From NCBI RefSeq assembly GCF_020509005.1, contig NC_063012.1:6324001-6388000 (forward strand): a stretch of DNA of 64,000 bases, read 5' to 3'. The position numbers and the translations under genes are program-made. Numbering within the stretch: the stretch's first letter is position 1; each line of letters begins with the position of its first letter. Below the pieces are notes generated by a model that ran no database searches, had not been told where the DNA came from, and worked only from the letters and a program-made list of their open reading frames with translations. Below are positions 1-11,660 of the stretch, in pieces. This stretch comes from Fulvia fulva (lineage: Eukaryota > Ascomycota > Dothideomycetes > Mycosphaerellales > Mycosphaerellaceae).

Positions 1-218
1 GGCAGGTTTGGATTTGTTGCCAATGGTCGCCTGCAAGGGTCCGCTGGAGCTTTGCCTGTAAGCAAACAGAAAAAGACAGAGGTGGCACAACACCACCGCG
101 CCTTGGAGACAAGCTTTCAAAAGCACTACTACGAAATCCCTTCTCCAACGGCATCTCAATCGCAGGCACGCGCAAGACTGGGCCAAGGCAAATCCAAGTC
201 TTGTTGTTGATTATTCAC

Positions 219-1124
219 ATGTTACACTCTTATGCATCGTCCATGGCGACCGTAGTGGCGCAGCTGCTTGGAGCGATGCTCGTAATCGCGGGCCTTTTGC
301 AGGCGGCGGTGTGCCTTAAGAGCGACTACGAAGCTTTTGTATGTTGGGCCTGTCAATCTCTCGCCTCTACGAGACATTGAGCCATGCTAATGATACCCAG
401 ATCGACTTGGGCCCCGGAGGCACGCCGCAAACCGTTTATGGATATTTGAAAGTCAAATGCTTGGGTCTTTTTGCGTTGCGAAATCGATTCCTCGCCGCGC
501 CGATACCGAACGACTTCATCACGAAGCAAGGGTATCTACAGTCCCTGCCTCCCCGCGATAGGCCTCGCCCTGTCACTCGAGGAATTGCTCCACATCGCCA
601 GATAGACCAGAAGCTTGATGAACACACTTACAAGAAGCTCGCACGTGCAGTGGAAGCCATGGCGCCAGGGAAGAACAATGATATGGTTATCGGCACTTCA
701 TGCTTCGAGAAGCATGGTACAGGACTGTTCTCCACCGTGCCAGCAAACACAACTTGCCGCGGTGAAATCGTACACCTGTAAGTAAAGACCCAACTAGACT
801 TACATCTGAGACACGGCGATGCAAGTTCTGATCTTGGCTTGCAGTCATCCTTCTGATGGCTCCTTTCACATGACGTTACACCCTGCAGACGCCAATACTA
901 TGCTCCAAGCTGGCTGGGGCGAGCGACATCCACTGGCAGGCGTCTTCTTCAAGCGCTTTCTGCCGGTAGGCTTTTGTATGGTTTATGCGCCGCAGAGTGA
1001 CGAGGAAATCGAGACCGTTCTTGAGATAGTGCGAGCGGCGGCGTGGTACGTGAGCGCAGGTCGCAGTGGTTGCACGTTGATGGAGAAGAAGCCGGTGCAC
1101 GAAGAGGTGACTAGAGGACCATGA
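219..1124 (+). CDS. DUF5519 / luciferase-like domain protein, 3 exons
   Basis: I join exons 219-338, 401-777 and 845-1124, giving 258 residues. Intron 1 has a GTATGT donor, a GCTAATG branch-like site and a CCCAG acceptor. Intron 2 has a GTAAGT donor and a TTGCAG acceptor, and the join restores the reading frame. The N-terminus is a hydrophobic stretch (about residues 9-32, MATVVAQLLGAMLVIAGLLQ), so a membrane anchor or signal peptide is likely. The C-terminal 100 residues carry the HPSDGS, HMTLHPADA, AGWGERHPLAG and VYAPQSDEE blocks that I recognise from fungal proteins annotated as luciferase-domain/DUF5519. No catalytic role is established for that family, so I assign no reaction. The start is the first ATG in frame with the hydrophobic segment; a second ATG lies eight codons later. 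The two short introns match those of neighbouring genes. Confidence 0.75.
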
Positions 1125-1282
1125 TAGCATAGATACAGCATAGAAGCAAAACGAGGCGAGGTGAGCTGAACAACTTCCATGTGCGTGGACAGGTCACGTG
1201 GACTGCAGAAATTCGGAACTCTCAGACACTGTCAGTAGAATACGTCATTTCATGGATGCTCTTGCCCAAAGTCGCGTTCGTG

Positions 1283-2068
1283 ATGGATCTTGACAGCCAG
1301 CAAGACAAGTTCGCAATTCACGCGGCTTGTCGAGAAGGACAGAGTCAGTAGCTGCAATGCACTGCGCTGCACTGCACTGGGGAAGCATTGCACTAACATC
1401 CTGCAGCACAGAAAGTCGAGTCCCTCCTCAACGCCGACAAGAAGCTGGCAACTCGGAAAGACGACGATGAGCGACTACCAATACACTGGGCTGTCTCGCA
1501 CAATCGCCTTCCCATTGTCCAGCTACTATCCGAGCTGAAGAGCTTCGATGTCGACGCCAAAGATGGCGCGGGGTGGACGAGCTTGATGATGGCGGCAAGC
1601 CTCAAGGATGCCGATGATGTGGTTGACCTCTTGCTTGCCAAAGGCGCCCATCCTGATGAAAAGACGAACAATGGGCAGACTGCACTGCACTTTACTGCAT
1701 CCAAGTCAAACCTCGATACAGCGCGCAAACTGTTTGCGCACAAGGCGTCAGCGAGAGTCAAGGACAGGAGACAGCAATTGCCGCTGCATCGCGCGGCTGC
1801 CGTGGGAGATGTGCCGATGGTCAAGCTGCTGTTGGAGCACAGAAGCGCGCTGAACGCGACAGACATGGACGGCAGCACTGCACTGCACCACGCAATCGCA
1901 GAAGGACATGGTGATACAGCGCTCGCATTGCTAAAGGCCGGGGCCGAGTCGGACAAGGTCGATGGCTCAGGAAAGCTCGCCATACAGCTGGCACCGGATG
2001 CGAAGGTTCGCAATTACATACTGCGCTCGGCAGAGGAAGAAGGCATCGAGCTGGCCACGAACGCATAG
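1283..2068 (+). CDS. Ankyrin-repeat protein, Nas6/gankyrin (PSMD10)-like proteasome assembly chaperone
   Basis: Exons 1283-1343 and 1407-2068 give 240 residues; the intron runs GTCAGT...CTGCAG and restores the frame across GQ|TQKVESLL. The protein is almost entirely ankyrin repeats: ERLPIHWAVSHNRLPIVQLL, GWTSLMMAASLKDADDVVDLL, GQTALHFTASKSNLDTARKL, RQQLPLHRAAAVGDVPMVKLL and GSTALHHAIAEGHGDTALALL, then a short capping helix. Yeast Nas6 and human gankyrin have nearly the same length (about 226-228 residues). In that family the protein binds the C-domain of the Rpt3 ATPase and helps assemble the 19S proteasome regulatory particle. I infer that role from overall length and the opening FAIHAACREGQ block. 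A generic ankyrin protein cannot be excluded without alignment. Confidence 0.72.
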
Positions 2069-2903
2069 GTCGTACACATGAAGGTCGGTGACCATAGCAC
2101 TATAGGTGAGGTGAGGTGAGGTGCGGAGATGTGCACGCAGCTAGCTGCAGAGTTCGGTCGGTGCAACGCACATCAGCAGAAGCTGCATGTATGCCTCCAC
2201 GTCTAGTCACCTTTGAGCTATGAGATAGGGCCCTCGGCCTCTCACAGCAGTCACATGGTATTCCTTATTATGCCTTGCCGTCAGTCGAGAATATCGCTCC
2301 GAGCTTGACGTTGCTTGCCTTCGCAGAGCCATCCGCCCCGCCCACTAGTCTAGTCGTCCTTCTCAAAGTGGAGCTGGCTTTCCACCTCGTAGTGCACGTC
2401 TTCCACTCTCATCATGTGTGTGTGAAGAAAATTTCTTCGTGCATTGCGGATCCTGCCTCGTTCGCTGTGCCTTGTGAACATGATGAGCCTAGAGTCCGCC
2501 CGCAGGTCAGAAGACGCCAGCCGTTGAAGAGGGTCCCGGCCTCACAAGGTTGTTGCCGCACACGCCATCGACCTTCCGACTCAAAAAAGTCGACTGCCCT
2601 GTTTCGACCACCCACCAACGAACGGAGCTTATCTCACGACCATCGACGAGGGATTCGTTTTTGCATGAACTCGGCGGCCCTGGGTGTGAGCACAGGGAGG
2701 CGATCACACGTCCTCACTCGACTAGATTTGCGTGGGCTGGTGACTGCATCCGCCGCGTCCGGGCACTCATCACAGCTCCAGCAGAGATGCGGTAGTCTGC
2801 AGGAGTGTGCCAGGCTCCATACACCTGTTCGGCATTGTGCCGTGGCCTGTGCGTTGCGAGCTTCGGGTTTTGGGTGGCGCCATTCGCGTCTTACCTTGCA
2901 AAC
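2069..2903. other. Intergenic region between ankyrin gene and SulP gene
   Basis: This is 835 bases without a supportable gene. It contains a short tandem GAGGT run near 2105-2120 and pyrimidine-rich tracts, and should hold the 3' end of the ankyrin gene and the promoter and 5' UTR of the transporter. Long open frames here show no protein-like composition or family motif. Confidence 0.5.
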
Positions 2904-5900
2904 ATGTCGTTCTTCAAGCGGCGGAGGATGTCTTCAATCACCACCGCTGACGGCGCCCAGCAAGCTTTACCGGGCAATGATGATTCGTCCAGCCATACTT
3001 CAGCTGCTGTCTCATACGATCTGAGCTCGACCGGCAGGACCCCCAGGCAACCTGTTCCCAGAGCGAGAGCTCTGTCTACCACGTCGGCAGGCGCTCCCTA
3101 CGGCAGTCTTCCGAGCAGGTCTTACATACATAATGTGAATCAGAAAGGCAGTCAGGGTAAGTGGGCGTGTCTGATCAGCTTGCTCTCTCCGATAATTCTA
3201 ATCCATGATAGACGTCCAGTACTCATCGTCTGGGGTAAGAGAACAGACTGCCGAGCTGTCGTCGTCCTTTCTGGACGATTCAGAGCTTTCAAACCGATTC
3301 GAGCGTAACAGACACGACACCGATGCTTCAGGAGCGGTGGGCACGAACCTATCGACTGATATCATTGCAGAAGTATCCGAACCTGTAACTCCTCTTGAGG
3401 GTGAGCATCGCGGATCGGCTCCGGAAACGCTCTCCCACGCCGATGATGCTCTCCTGATCCACGGGGACAACGACATCTTATCAGCTTCAAGCTTGGGCTC
3501 AAACACCCGAGGCTCGGACTCTCGCGCTCCTGAGCTTGTTGTGACAGACGGCCACGGAGTCAACATGAACGAGAGGTCTCCTTTGCTGCCACGGGAACGA
3601 ATACGCTCTACTCGCAAGCCTACCTACGATGCTACCGGCGAGCTCGAGGCCCAAGCGCCGGCGAAACGAAATATACTGAATCGACTTCCCTACCATCGAT
3701 CGCCTATCACTGGAGTAAAGCATGCTGTTAAAGCATTGGGCAGACCCAAGACGTGGGACGTGCAGAAGATCGCTCAGACTATTGTTGTCAGACCTGTCAC
3801 GATGCTGCCGTCGGTATTCTTAGGGCTGCTGTTAAATCTGCTCGATGCTTTGTCCTATGGCATAATCCTCTTCCCCCTCGGAGAAGAAACTTTCGCCGAT
3901 ATGGGTGCGGATGGAGTATCGATGTTTTATGTAAGCTGCATCGTATCCCAGCTCGTCTACTCGAGTGGCAGCATCTTCCGTGGCGGTGTTGGATCAGAGA
4001 TGATCGAGGTGGTGCCGTTCTTTCATAAAATGACCTACATGATAATAGGTGTCCTGGGGACTGACAACGCGGACGCTCTCCGAGCGACCGTCATTACCTC
4101 ATATGCCATGAGCTCGATTCTGACTGGCATCGTCTTCTTTGGTCTTGGTGCTGCCCGGCTTGGATCGATAGTCAGCTTCTTCCCGCATTCTATCCTGGTG
4201 GGCTGTATCGGCGGTGTCGGGATATTTCTCTTTCTGACTGGAGTCGAAGTCTCGGTCCGTCTAGACGGCAACCTCAACTTCTCTCGTGAGGTATTGGAAA
4301 AGCTTTTTGCACCGATGAGTCTAGCACAATGGCTGCCACCTCTGACTCTGGCTGTAACCCTGCTCGTCGTCAAGCGACACTACGACCGACCCTTCCTGGT
4401 TCCAGCTTACTACATCGGCATCACGGCAATCTTCTACATAATCACAGTCGCCGTACCGTCACTTAGCATGGAGAAGCTACGAAGCGCTGGCTGGGTGTTC
4501 GAGAGTCCGGCGGCAGACAAGACATTCTACAACTTCTACAGCTATTACAAGTTCAGCCTCGTGGACTGGAAGGCTGTGGTAATGACGATACCCTCACAAT
4601 TTGCCCTGACGTTCTTCGGTATCTTGCATGTTCCCATCAACATACCTAACCTGGCCATGAAGATGGAAGAGGACAATGTCAGTCTGAATAGGGAGCTCAT
4701 ACTACATGGTGTGTCGAACACGCTATCGGGATGTGTCGGCAGCATACAGAACTATCTGGTCTACGTCAACAGTGTGCTTTTCATGGAGACTGGAGGCGAC
4801 AACAGGCTTGCCGGGTACCTACTGGCGGCTGCTACCGCTGCATTGTGGATCATTGGCCCAGTCGTCATTGGATATGTACCAGTCATAGTCGTTGGGACGT
4901 TGATATTTTATCTTGGAATTGACCTGGCCAAGGAAGCGATCATCGACACCTACGGAAGGCTCCATCGCTTGGAATACTTCACCATCGTTGTCATAGCCCT
5001 GGTCATGGGCATATACGACTTTGTCGTTGGTGTGGCAGTTGGCATCGGGCTTGCTTGTCTAGTCTATGTGGTGCAGACTTCGAGGAAGACTGTCATCCGC
5101 GCACAGTTCTCAGGAGAGATTGCAGAATCAACAGTGCGACGTCATCCGCGACAACGGCATTACCTACATCGTGTTGGACCACAAATACGCGTCGTCAAGC
5201 TGGGTAGCTACCTCTTCTTTGGCAGTATTGTCAGTGTGGAGAAGACAGTCCGAGCTCTGGTCGATGCAGAGGCGTTTGCTGCGATACCGATCAGGTATCT
5301 AGTTCTAGACTTTTCTCACGTTACAGGCGTGGACTTCTCGGCCGCTGAAGGATTTGGGCGCATGTATCGTATCTTGCGTAGGAGAGGGGTTGAGATGATG
5401 GTGGCAGGCGTTAACCTCGAGGACGAAGTTGGCCGCAGTCTTAAGATGGATGGCCTGTTTGAAGAAAGCGAAGAAGCTCCTCCGCCAAAGGTCTTCGAAG
5501 ACCTCAACGGCGCGCTGGAAGCTTGCGAGAATGGTATGCTGGTGACGCTGACGGAGAAACAGCAGGGAGGCCTTCGTGCTGGGGGAGACTCGCCACCCGT
5601 TCCAATCCCTTCTGAGCCGGCCAAAAGCAACATGATTACGGACCTCGATCGCTTTATTGGCTCGCCTCGAACGACTCTACGACAAGAAGCTGCCACGCAG
5701 ACAATCGTCGAGCAGGGCACGCCGGAACGAGCATCGAAGTGGCAAAATATCAGACAGCCACTTCCCCTTATCGTTCAGGCCTTCCAGGACCTCACGTCTA
5801 AGAACGAAGACTTTTGGTTCCGGGCTGTACCCTACTTCCTCTATCGAGAGTACCGGCATGGAGATCTGCTATATGCCCGCCACGACACAGCTGACGGCTT

Positions 5901-6198
5901 CTACCTGCTCCAGTCCGGCATCCTCCGGGCCGAGTACTCACTGGAGCAAGGCAATTATCACGAGAGCATCGTAGCGGGCACAACATGCGGCGAGCTCCCC
6001 TTCTTCAGCGAGACAGAGCGGACATGCAGTGTTATTGCCGAAAGCGATTGCATAGCCTGGTTACTGACACCCGAGAAATGGCAGGAGTTGCAGCAAAAAG
6101 ACGTAGATGTTGCACAGGAATTACTCAAGGTTGGTCTGAAGCTTAGTGCGGAGCGAATGAATGCCATCACGAGCTATGTATTGATCACAGCAAGCTGA
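2904..6198 (+). CDS. SulP-family transporter with STAS and cyclic-nucleotide-binding domains (YGR125W/Vsb1-like)
   Basis: Exons 2904-3156 and 3212-6198 encode 1079 residues; the 55-nt intron (GTAAGT...ATGATAG) is phase 1 and restores GSQ|DVQYSS. Residues 1-280 are a Ser-rich, probably cytosolic N-tail. A SulP/xanthine-permease-like membrane domain follows (about 280-710), with many hydrophobic helices, for example LPSVFLGLLLNLLDALSYG, then a STAS domain (about 744-837, with YLVLDFSHVTGVDFSAAEG). The C-terminus (about 950-1060) has a cNMP-binding fold, with GDLLYARHDTADGFYLLQSG and the TCGELPFF phosphate-binding-cassette-like segment. This order and length match yeast YGR125W (Vsb1, 1036 residues), a vacuolar-membrane protein reported to be involved in vacuolar storage of basic amino acids. 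Location and substrate here are inferred from that match. The gene converges with the regulator at 6521, with a gap of about 320 bases. Confidence 0.88.
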
Positions 6199-6520
6199 GC
6201 GTAGGGAGGGATTGGGTGTTGGAGGGCAGAGTGACATTTGGAAATTTGCACGGCGTTGTCAGACATTGTGAAGTTGAAAGCGGTTGGATCGCTCCGATAC
6301 TTGCGACCCTGTGTATGCTGTGTTCGAGATGTAGACTATCGTCAAGAAATACGTACCTCATAGAATATTGATCGTCTTCCCAAACATTAGCACTTCGAAC
6401 ACTCATGCTACGTTGCTGGTATTGGTGGCGTCACAACGCCAGCAGAGCATCTGACGGCTATAGTACATGTGGGCTGCTATGGAGAAACGTCTTATAGACC
6501 TCTGCAAGCCGGACTCGGCT
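6199..6520. other. Convergent 3' intergenic spacer
   Basis: These 322 bases lie between the stop codons of two convergent genes. I see no gene. It should contain both 3' UTRs and polyadenylation sites. Confidence 0.5.
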
Positions 6521-8616
6521 CTATGCAGAGAGCAAACTCTCGGAGAACCTCGTGTCCAGTACACCTTCGTTCAAGGCTACATCTGGGACGCTGCTGTGCA
6601 GGACGCGCCGTTTGATGCCTTCGGATAGGCGGCCTAGATGTTGCAACAGCGCCTCGTTCCGGGGTGAAAGGGCATCGTTCTGCGGCGCCGCTGACATGTG
6701 GCCGTATATCGAATCAAGAAGTTGTTCGCATGGCAGCATCGACGTCAGTGCGCCCGCCTCCCACCCACCTGAAAGGGTAGAGCTCTTGGCAACCCTAGCC
6801 ATGAGCACGAGGTTCTCCACCAAACTTGTCCAGTCAAGTATAGTCGCGTGATGCAGTAAAGCAGGCGGTCTAGCTAGAATGTCCTCCAGATACTCCTTGA
6901 CACCACATGCAGCCTGTATCAGAGTGGACGAATCTGGCGCGTCGTTGACTCGAAGCAGTCTCTGATAGACATGGTTCGTAGCAGCCGCATAAGCCAGCGA
7001 GCTGCCGAGAGCAGGGTGCTCGCGTTTCAACGCTCTAAGTCTCTGAGCGGTGGTCTTGGCATGCAAGTCAACGAACTGTATCGGCAGTGTTCGCTCCGCT
7101 GCATGCTCGTGACGAATGCTGTTCTCCATTTCATCCATGGCAATCGCGAGTTCCAAGAGTCCGGGCAAGTCGCGATCAGTCGGCAAAGCTCCAGCATAGG
7201 CTAAACCGTCGGCGCAGCGACGAAGATTGACGGTGAACCTCAGTGAGCTTGGTCTGTCGAAGCCGGTCGCAGCAAGACCGGAGCAGAGATAATAGCAGCC
7301 TACGAAAGCACGATCGCGCTCGAGTGTGCTGTCGGGGTCGAGCACGTCCAGCCGCGGTCGATATAGGCCCAAATCCGCAGCAATGCCTGCAAGTAGAGAA
7401 AGCTGCTGGTATACCTGCTGGTCCGGAATGTAGTGATGATGCCACGCGAGGTATGTCAGAATGCCAGCCATCATGTCGATGCTTCGTTCTGTTCCAAGAA
7501 TGAGTTTGGATGACAATGCATACTGGAATGCTTGACTGAACCGCGCCTGCGCAGCGGGATATGTGGCGGCGGCCACCGTGCAGATGGCGAGCGTGAGTAA
7601 AGGACGCCGTGCAAGCATGGACTTCACGTCTGCCCCTGGCTTCAGGTCCACGAAGGGAAAGTGTGGCTGGAGCTGGCGGAATATGGCGAAGCTATTTGCG
7701 ACGAAGCTGTGGTCGACACCGCGAAGTAGCTCGTCGACTGCCTGCAGTAGAGTCAGCCTGACAGTCTCCTCGTCGAACTCCCACGGCTCAAAGTCGTACG
7801 GCGCATCGACATACCACGATATTGCCTAGACTACGAGAGAACAGCGCGACAAATGCCTTGCTGTCTGAGTTTGAGAGATCGTGTTGCTGCAGTAGACTAC
7901 GTCTCTCCTGCTCGTCTGACTGCCCTGGACGAGCGGGATCAAAGCGAGGCGGTGGCGGTGCAGAGGTCGACGAGGAGGCGGCGGCGGCGGCGAAGTCCAA
8001 CAGAGGGATGCCTCGGTCACCTTCTTGGCCAACGCCGCTTTCTGTCCTTTGCTTGCGTGGCTTGGGCACGGCAGGCACGCAGTCTCTGTCCATGCGTATG
8101 CATCTGGCGGAACATTGTTAGCGGCGATGGTGAAGATGGCATTGCAGAGGATGAGATAGATGATGGACGAGGAGATGAGAGCAAAGCGGGCATGGACGCC
8201 GGCACCGTTGTGTACAGTGTACAGTGTACCATATACATGTACATGTCATCAGATACCGCACGTGCTGTCGATGCACGCAGGGCAGCAGACCATGTTGATA
8301 TCGGCTAGGCAGTCGGTCCGTGTGCAAGATGACTGGCATTTCAATGTCCGAGACTGGATATGACACTCACCTTTCGCACTTGCCATTGTCGGTCGAAATG
8401 CACTGCAGCACACTGTCAGCAAGGAGGCACATGTATATCGCGTCGATACACGCGGTGGGCGACAATTGCATTGACCTTCATTTTCAACGAGGCGCACCCT
8501 TGACATGCTGAGTTCCTGGGCTGTCTTTTACGTTTTAACTTCTCGCTATCAGGCGTTGCCAGCGCCGTGGCTTCCCCCGGGGTCTGGGTAATGTCCATGT
8601 TGCTCGACCCTTCCAT
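6521..8616 (-). CDS. Zn2Cys6 fungal transcription factor (one junction unresolved, possible frameshift)
   Basis: Exons on the minus strand: 8616-8476, 8402-8371 and 8103 to about 7826, then a region in another frame from 7825 to 6521. The spliced N-terminus builds a textbook binuclear zinc cluster with spacing C-x2-C-x6-C-x8-C-x2-C-x6-C; cysteines fall in three different exons (ACQGCASLKMK | CISTDNGKCER | CIRMDRDC), which strongly supports both introns. Basic residues KLKRKRQPR precede it. An Ala/Pro-rich linker and a helical middle-homology-like region (AISWYVDAPYDFEPWEFDEE and downstream) follow to the end. At 7826/7825 the frame changes by one base and I could find no convincing phase-0 intron, so this is either an unusual splice or a one-base lesion. 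The first in-frame ATG after the upstream TAG is 8616. Target genes are unknown. Confidence 0.72.
8104..8370 (-). other. Long intron with TGTACA/ACATGT palindrome array
   Basis: The second intron of the Zn2Cys6 gene is 267 nt (GTGAGT...CCGCCAG), several times the length of the other introns here. At 8209-8247 it carries overlapping GTGTAC and ACATGT palindromes in tandem. Confidence 0.6.
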
Positions 8617-9572
8617 CGTCAGCCCCTGCGGACACGACTCCACGAGGTGCTGCTGCTGCTGCTACTGCTGCTGCTGCTGTGCGGCGGGCAAGGCGGGCTC
8701 TTCGTTGCGGAAGTCGCGATCGTCACGACTCGGATGCCGGATGGACTGAGGATCTCGGCACATCGACTGTGCTGCCTCGTCGCGAGCCACTGGCCAGCAC
8801 GGCAGGTCCGGTTCAGAAAGAAAGGCTCGGCACTCCCGCTCGGGCGCTACCTAGAGCCTAGGCAGGTGCAGCTCGATTTAGCCGGGTCGGCGTTTGCGAA
8901 AGTCAAAGAGGAGCTGTGTATGCCGTCAACCTTGGAAGGATGGCCGAGGCCGACAACCACGCAGCCTAGCAACCTTACATGCGCAGCAGAGGCAGGAGTG
9001 TGATTATGCAGTCGTAACAACAGGATGACCGGCGGTATGTACTTCTCGGTGGCTGCATGTGGTGATACGCGAGCCTGCTACAACTAAATACTGCGGACTT
9101 CTCCTGTTTGCCCAAAACTCTATCTGCGCCATGGCAGCGAGTCTGCGTAAAATTCGGCCAAGCTGCTGTTGACTGCTTTCACCGCCTTCAGCCCGTGGAG
9201 CAGCACTGTCGGTTCTGCCTCTCCCTGCCTCTCCATCGCCTACAGCCTTGTCGAGGAGAGGCGCGCAATGGGACGTCGACCCAACGCCATCGTCAGGTCA
9301 GTGCCCACGGTGTGCCCCGCCGCCCTTCTGTTTGACGCGGCATCTCGCTACTCCGCCACTCACCTTCGCGATAGCCAGCACTTTCGACGTGGCGAGAAGC
9401 TTGACGATTCCAGCAATCGTTACTCCCACACATGGTACCGAGCCTGCTTGTCACTACATGTATGTGGTGCATCATCTTGCTGATCGAAGACGTGTAGCAG
9501 AAACTGCCATGAAGGTGTAAGTCCACCACTCTCATCAACGTGCACCACGCGACTTCTTGACATGTGGCTGCT
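8617..9572. promoter_or_regulatory. Shared divergent promoter region of two zinc-cluster regulators
   Basis: These 956 bases separate the start codons of two oppositely transcribed zinc-cluster genes. Apart from the CTG microsatellite I see no gene with convincing composition. Promoter function is inferred from the divergent layout. Confidence 0.45.
8648..8682 (+). repeat. (CTG)n microsatellite
   Basis: An imperfect run of about 11 CTG units with one CTA. Read on the minus strand it would encode Gln in frame with the regulator, but the CTA unit gives a TAG stop in that frame, so it probably lies in the 5' UTR. Confidence 0.85.
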
Positions 9573-11660
9573 ATGCGTCCGTATCACATCGTCCTGACCA
9601 CGCTGCAGTTTCCAAAAGGCCGCACCGATACTTTGATCAGTCATATCACCCAACGATGCCCGAACATTGCCGCAGACGAAGTGCAATACGCTCTCCAGTC
9701 CACACAACATCATGCCTCCCGTAGCCCTGAAGCACCCCGACACCACCACCACCACCACCGCAGTCCTAGTGCTGCAGTAGACACCGAACTCAAGCCTGGC
9801 TTCCCTTCGGCGGCGTCCGTGCTATCCCGAGAGTCATCTGCTCTAGATACCCTCGCTGAGGTGTCCAGGCACCATCTTGACTTCCCCTCGCACAGCCGAC
9901 TTGATCGTGCTGCGACCCCGGACTCAGACATCCCACATAGTGGCTATCAGACAACGACAGATCATGCCCTGATCCTCGACTTGCGCAGGGCCGCAAATAT
10001 GCCTGAATCACTACCTCCGTCGCCGATGCTGCACAGCTCGGATCCGCTGGTACAGACAGCTTCACGAGCGAACGAACGATTGGAGCAAAATGACCCAGCA
10101 GCACCTGCGTTGGGAACTCGATCAGAAGCCCGCGTGCATGGTGGCTTGTCTACAGGCCTCTCAACGCTTTTAGATGGCAACGTGACGTCTACTGCTACCG
10201 CCACGAGTAATCCTCGCCACGGCATTCTTCTGCAGCATGTAAATTCTGGGCTTGGATCCGCAGCAAAGGCTCGCGGCCGATTCTCTGACAGTCGAAGGAA
10301 GCAAGTTTCGGAAGTCCGAAAGCGTGGGGCCTGTATACGCTGCCGCATGCTGAAAAAGCCATGTTCGGAGGGCACGCCATGTGTCACATGTAAAAGTGTA
10401 GAATCGGCAAGACTTTGGAAGACTTCCTGCATACGTACACGGCTTGCAGACGAGTTCGCACCGTGGTCCGCTGGGCTTTTCTATGCTAAAGCCCGAATTA
10501 GTGTGCGTGCAGCAGCTCATGGGCGTAGAAAGTCCCAAACCCTCGGTAGTATTGTGGTGCGCTTCAGAAATAACCCCAAAACACACACGATATTCTGCGC
10601 AGAAACCTTTTCTTCAGCACTGGTGGTCGACCCTGCCCTCGAGACCGAAACACAGCGCTCAGATTCAAACATGACCGAAGACTTCATCCTTCTCGACGAC
10701 AGCGAGGCGATGTCCGCAAGAATCGAAGAGTTCATACGTCAAGCGACATCAGATCTTATCAGCCAAGAGAGCACGGCGTTCGTCCAGAATACACTGAAAC
10801 GCGCTCAAGTCCTGGTCGAGCTGGAAGACAGCAATGCTGCACCACCCAGGACCGGCCAGACCTCTCGCTCAAGTTACAGCCTACAGGATCAACTACTGAA
10901 GAACGTCATCGAGCTATGGAGTGGGATTATGCTACTCGCGTCGCACAAAGACATTGACGTGAGCACACAACATCATCCGCTGGAGACGCATGAGAATGTG
11001 GTGAATGGTATTGGGACTGCTGCCAAGTGTGGCGTCCGCAGCGACGGCATGCAAAATATCACTTCGCAGAGCCGAGTTCTGATAATTGCACAGCTGCTTG
11101 CCATGACAGAGTCTCGATGCACTGTCTTGGCGAAGATTGTCACGAATGAGATCGAACGTCGCCTGTTGCAGCGGCAGCAGGTGTCGCGAGTCTCAACGTT
11201 CATGTCCGCCGTCATACTGCTCAATTGTGTTGAGCGCATAACAGGTTTATATTGGTCATTAGACCCGGAGCCTTCGTGGACAACGCAGGAAGGAATAATG
11301 CCACCAGCGTGGCCTCTGGACACCTCTCCACACAAATTTTGGCTGCAAGGTGAACCCTTCGCGGATTTGCTCATCATGCTCCTTCGCATGCGTGGCCTGC
11401 CGCCGAAGACAACGACGAGTCAAGATGGTTCGCTCGTCATGGTACCAGACCCACCATCACGAATCACAAGTGACCACGGACGGAACACAGTACTTTCTGG
11501 AAATCAAGCATGCATTTCTGTAGAGTGGCTTGACTCCGCCCAACTCAAGGTGGTCGATCTACTTCGCACGAGAGATGATGGTGCGCGTGACGAAGAAGCC
11601 GGCATCAGAGCCTTTGATTTAGCATTTAACAGCAAAGTGCTGCTGCCGGCATCGCGATGA
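9573..11660 (+). CDS. Zn2Cys6-type zinc-cluster protein, putative transcription factor
   Basis: A single open frame of 695 residues from the ATG at 9573 (the frame opens three codons earlier with GTG). The first 230 residues are low-complexity, with a six-His run. A basic stretch then leads into a cysteine cluster with C-x2-C-x6-C-x5-C-x2-C-x12-C spacing (CIRCRMLKKPC, EGTPCVTC, TSCIRTRLADE) at about residue 250. The last loop is longer than in Gal4-type clusters, a variant I recognise in a set of fungal proteins. The C-terminal 350 residues are helical and include FDLAFNSKVLLPAS at the end. It is divergent to the other regulator. Nothing in the window suggests a target pathway. An additional upstream exon cannot be excluded. 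Confidence 0.72.
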   Translation: MRPYHIVLTTLQFPKGRTDTLISHITQRCPNIAADEVQYALQSTQHHASRSPEAPRHHHHHHRSPSAAVDTELKPGFPSAASVLSRESSALDTLAEVSRHHLDFPSHSRLDRAATPDSDIPHSGYQTTTDHALILDLRRAANMPESLPPSPMLHSSDPLVQTASRANERLEQNDPAAPALGTRSEARVHGGLSTGLSTLLDGNVTSTATATSNPRHGILLQHVNSGLGSAAKARGRFSDSRRKQVSEVRKRGACIRCRMLKKPCSEGTPCVTCKSVESARLWKTSCIRTRLADEFAPWSAGLFYAKARISVRAAAHGRRKSQTLGSIVVRFRNNPKTHTIFCAETFSSALVVDPALETETQRSDSNMTEDFILLDDSEAMSARIEEFIRQATSDLISQESTAFVQNTLKRAQVLVELEDSNAAPPRTGQTSRSSYSLQDQLLKNVIELWSGIMLLASHKDIDVSTQHHPLETHENVVNGIGTAAKCGVRSDGMQNITSQSRVLIIAQLLAMTESRCTVLAKIVTNEIERRLLQRQQVSRVSTFMSAVILLNCVERITGLYWSLDPEPSWTTQEGIMPPAWPLDTSPHKFWLQGEPFADLLIMLLRMRGLPPKTTTSQDGSLVMVPDPPSRITSDHGRNTVLSGNQACISVEWLDSAQLKVVDLLRTRDDGARDEEAGIRAFDLAFNSKVLLPASR

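Noticed and set aside
2275..3024. Plus-strand frame of 249 codons upstream of the SulP gene
   Set aside because: Arg/Ser/His-rich composition, no domain, and it runs into the first SulP exon in another frame; probably chance in promoter and UTR sequence.
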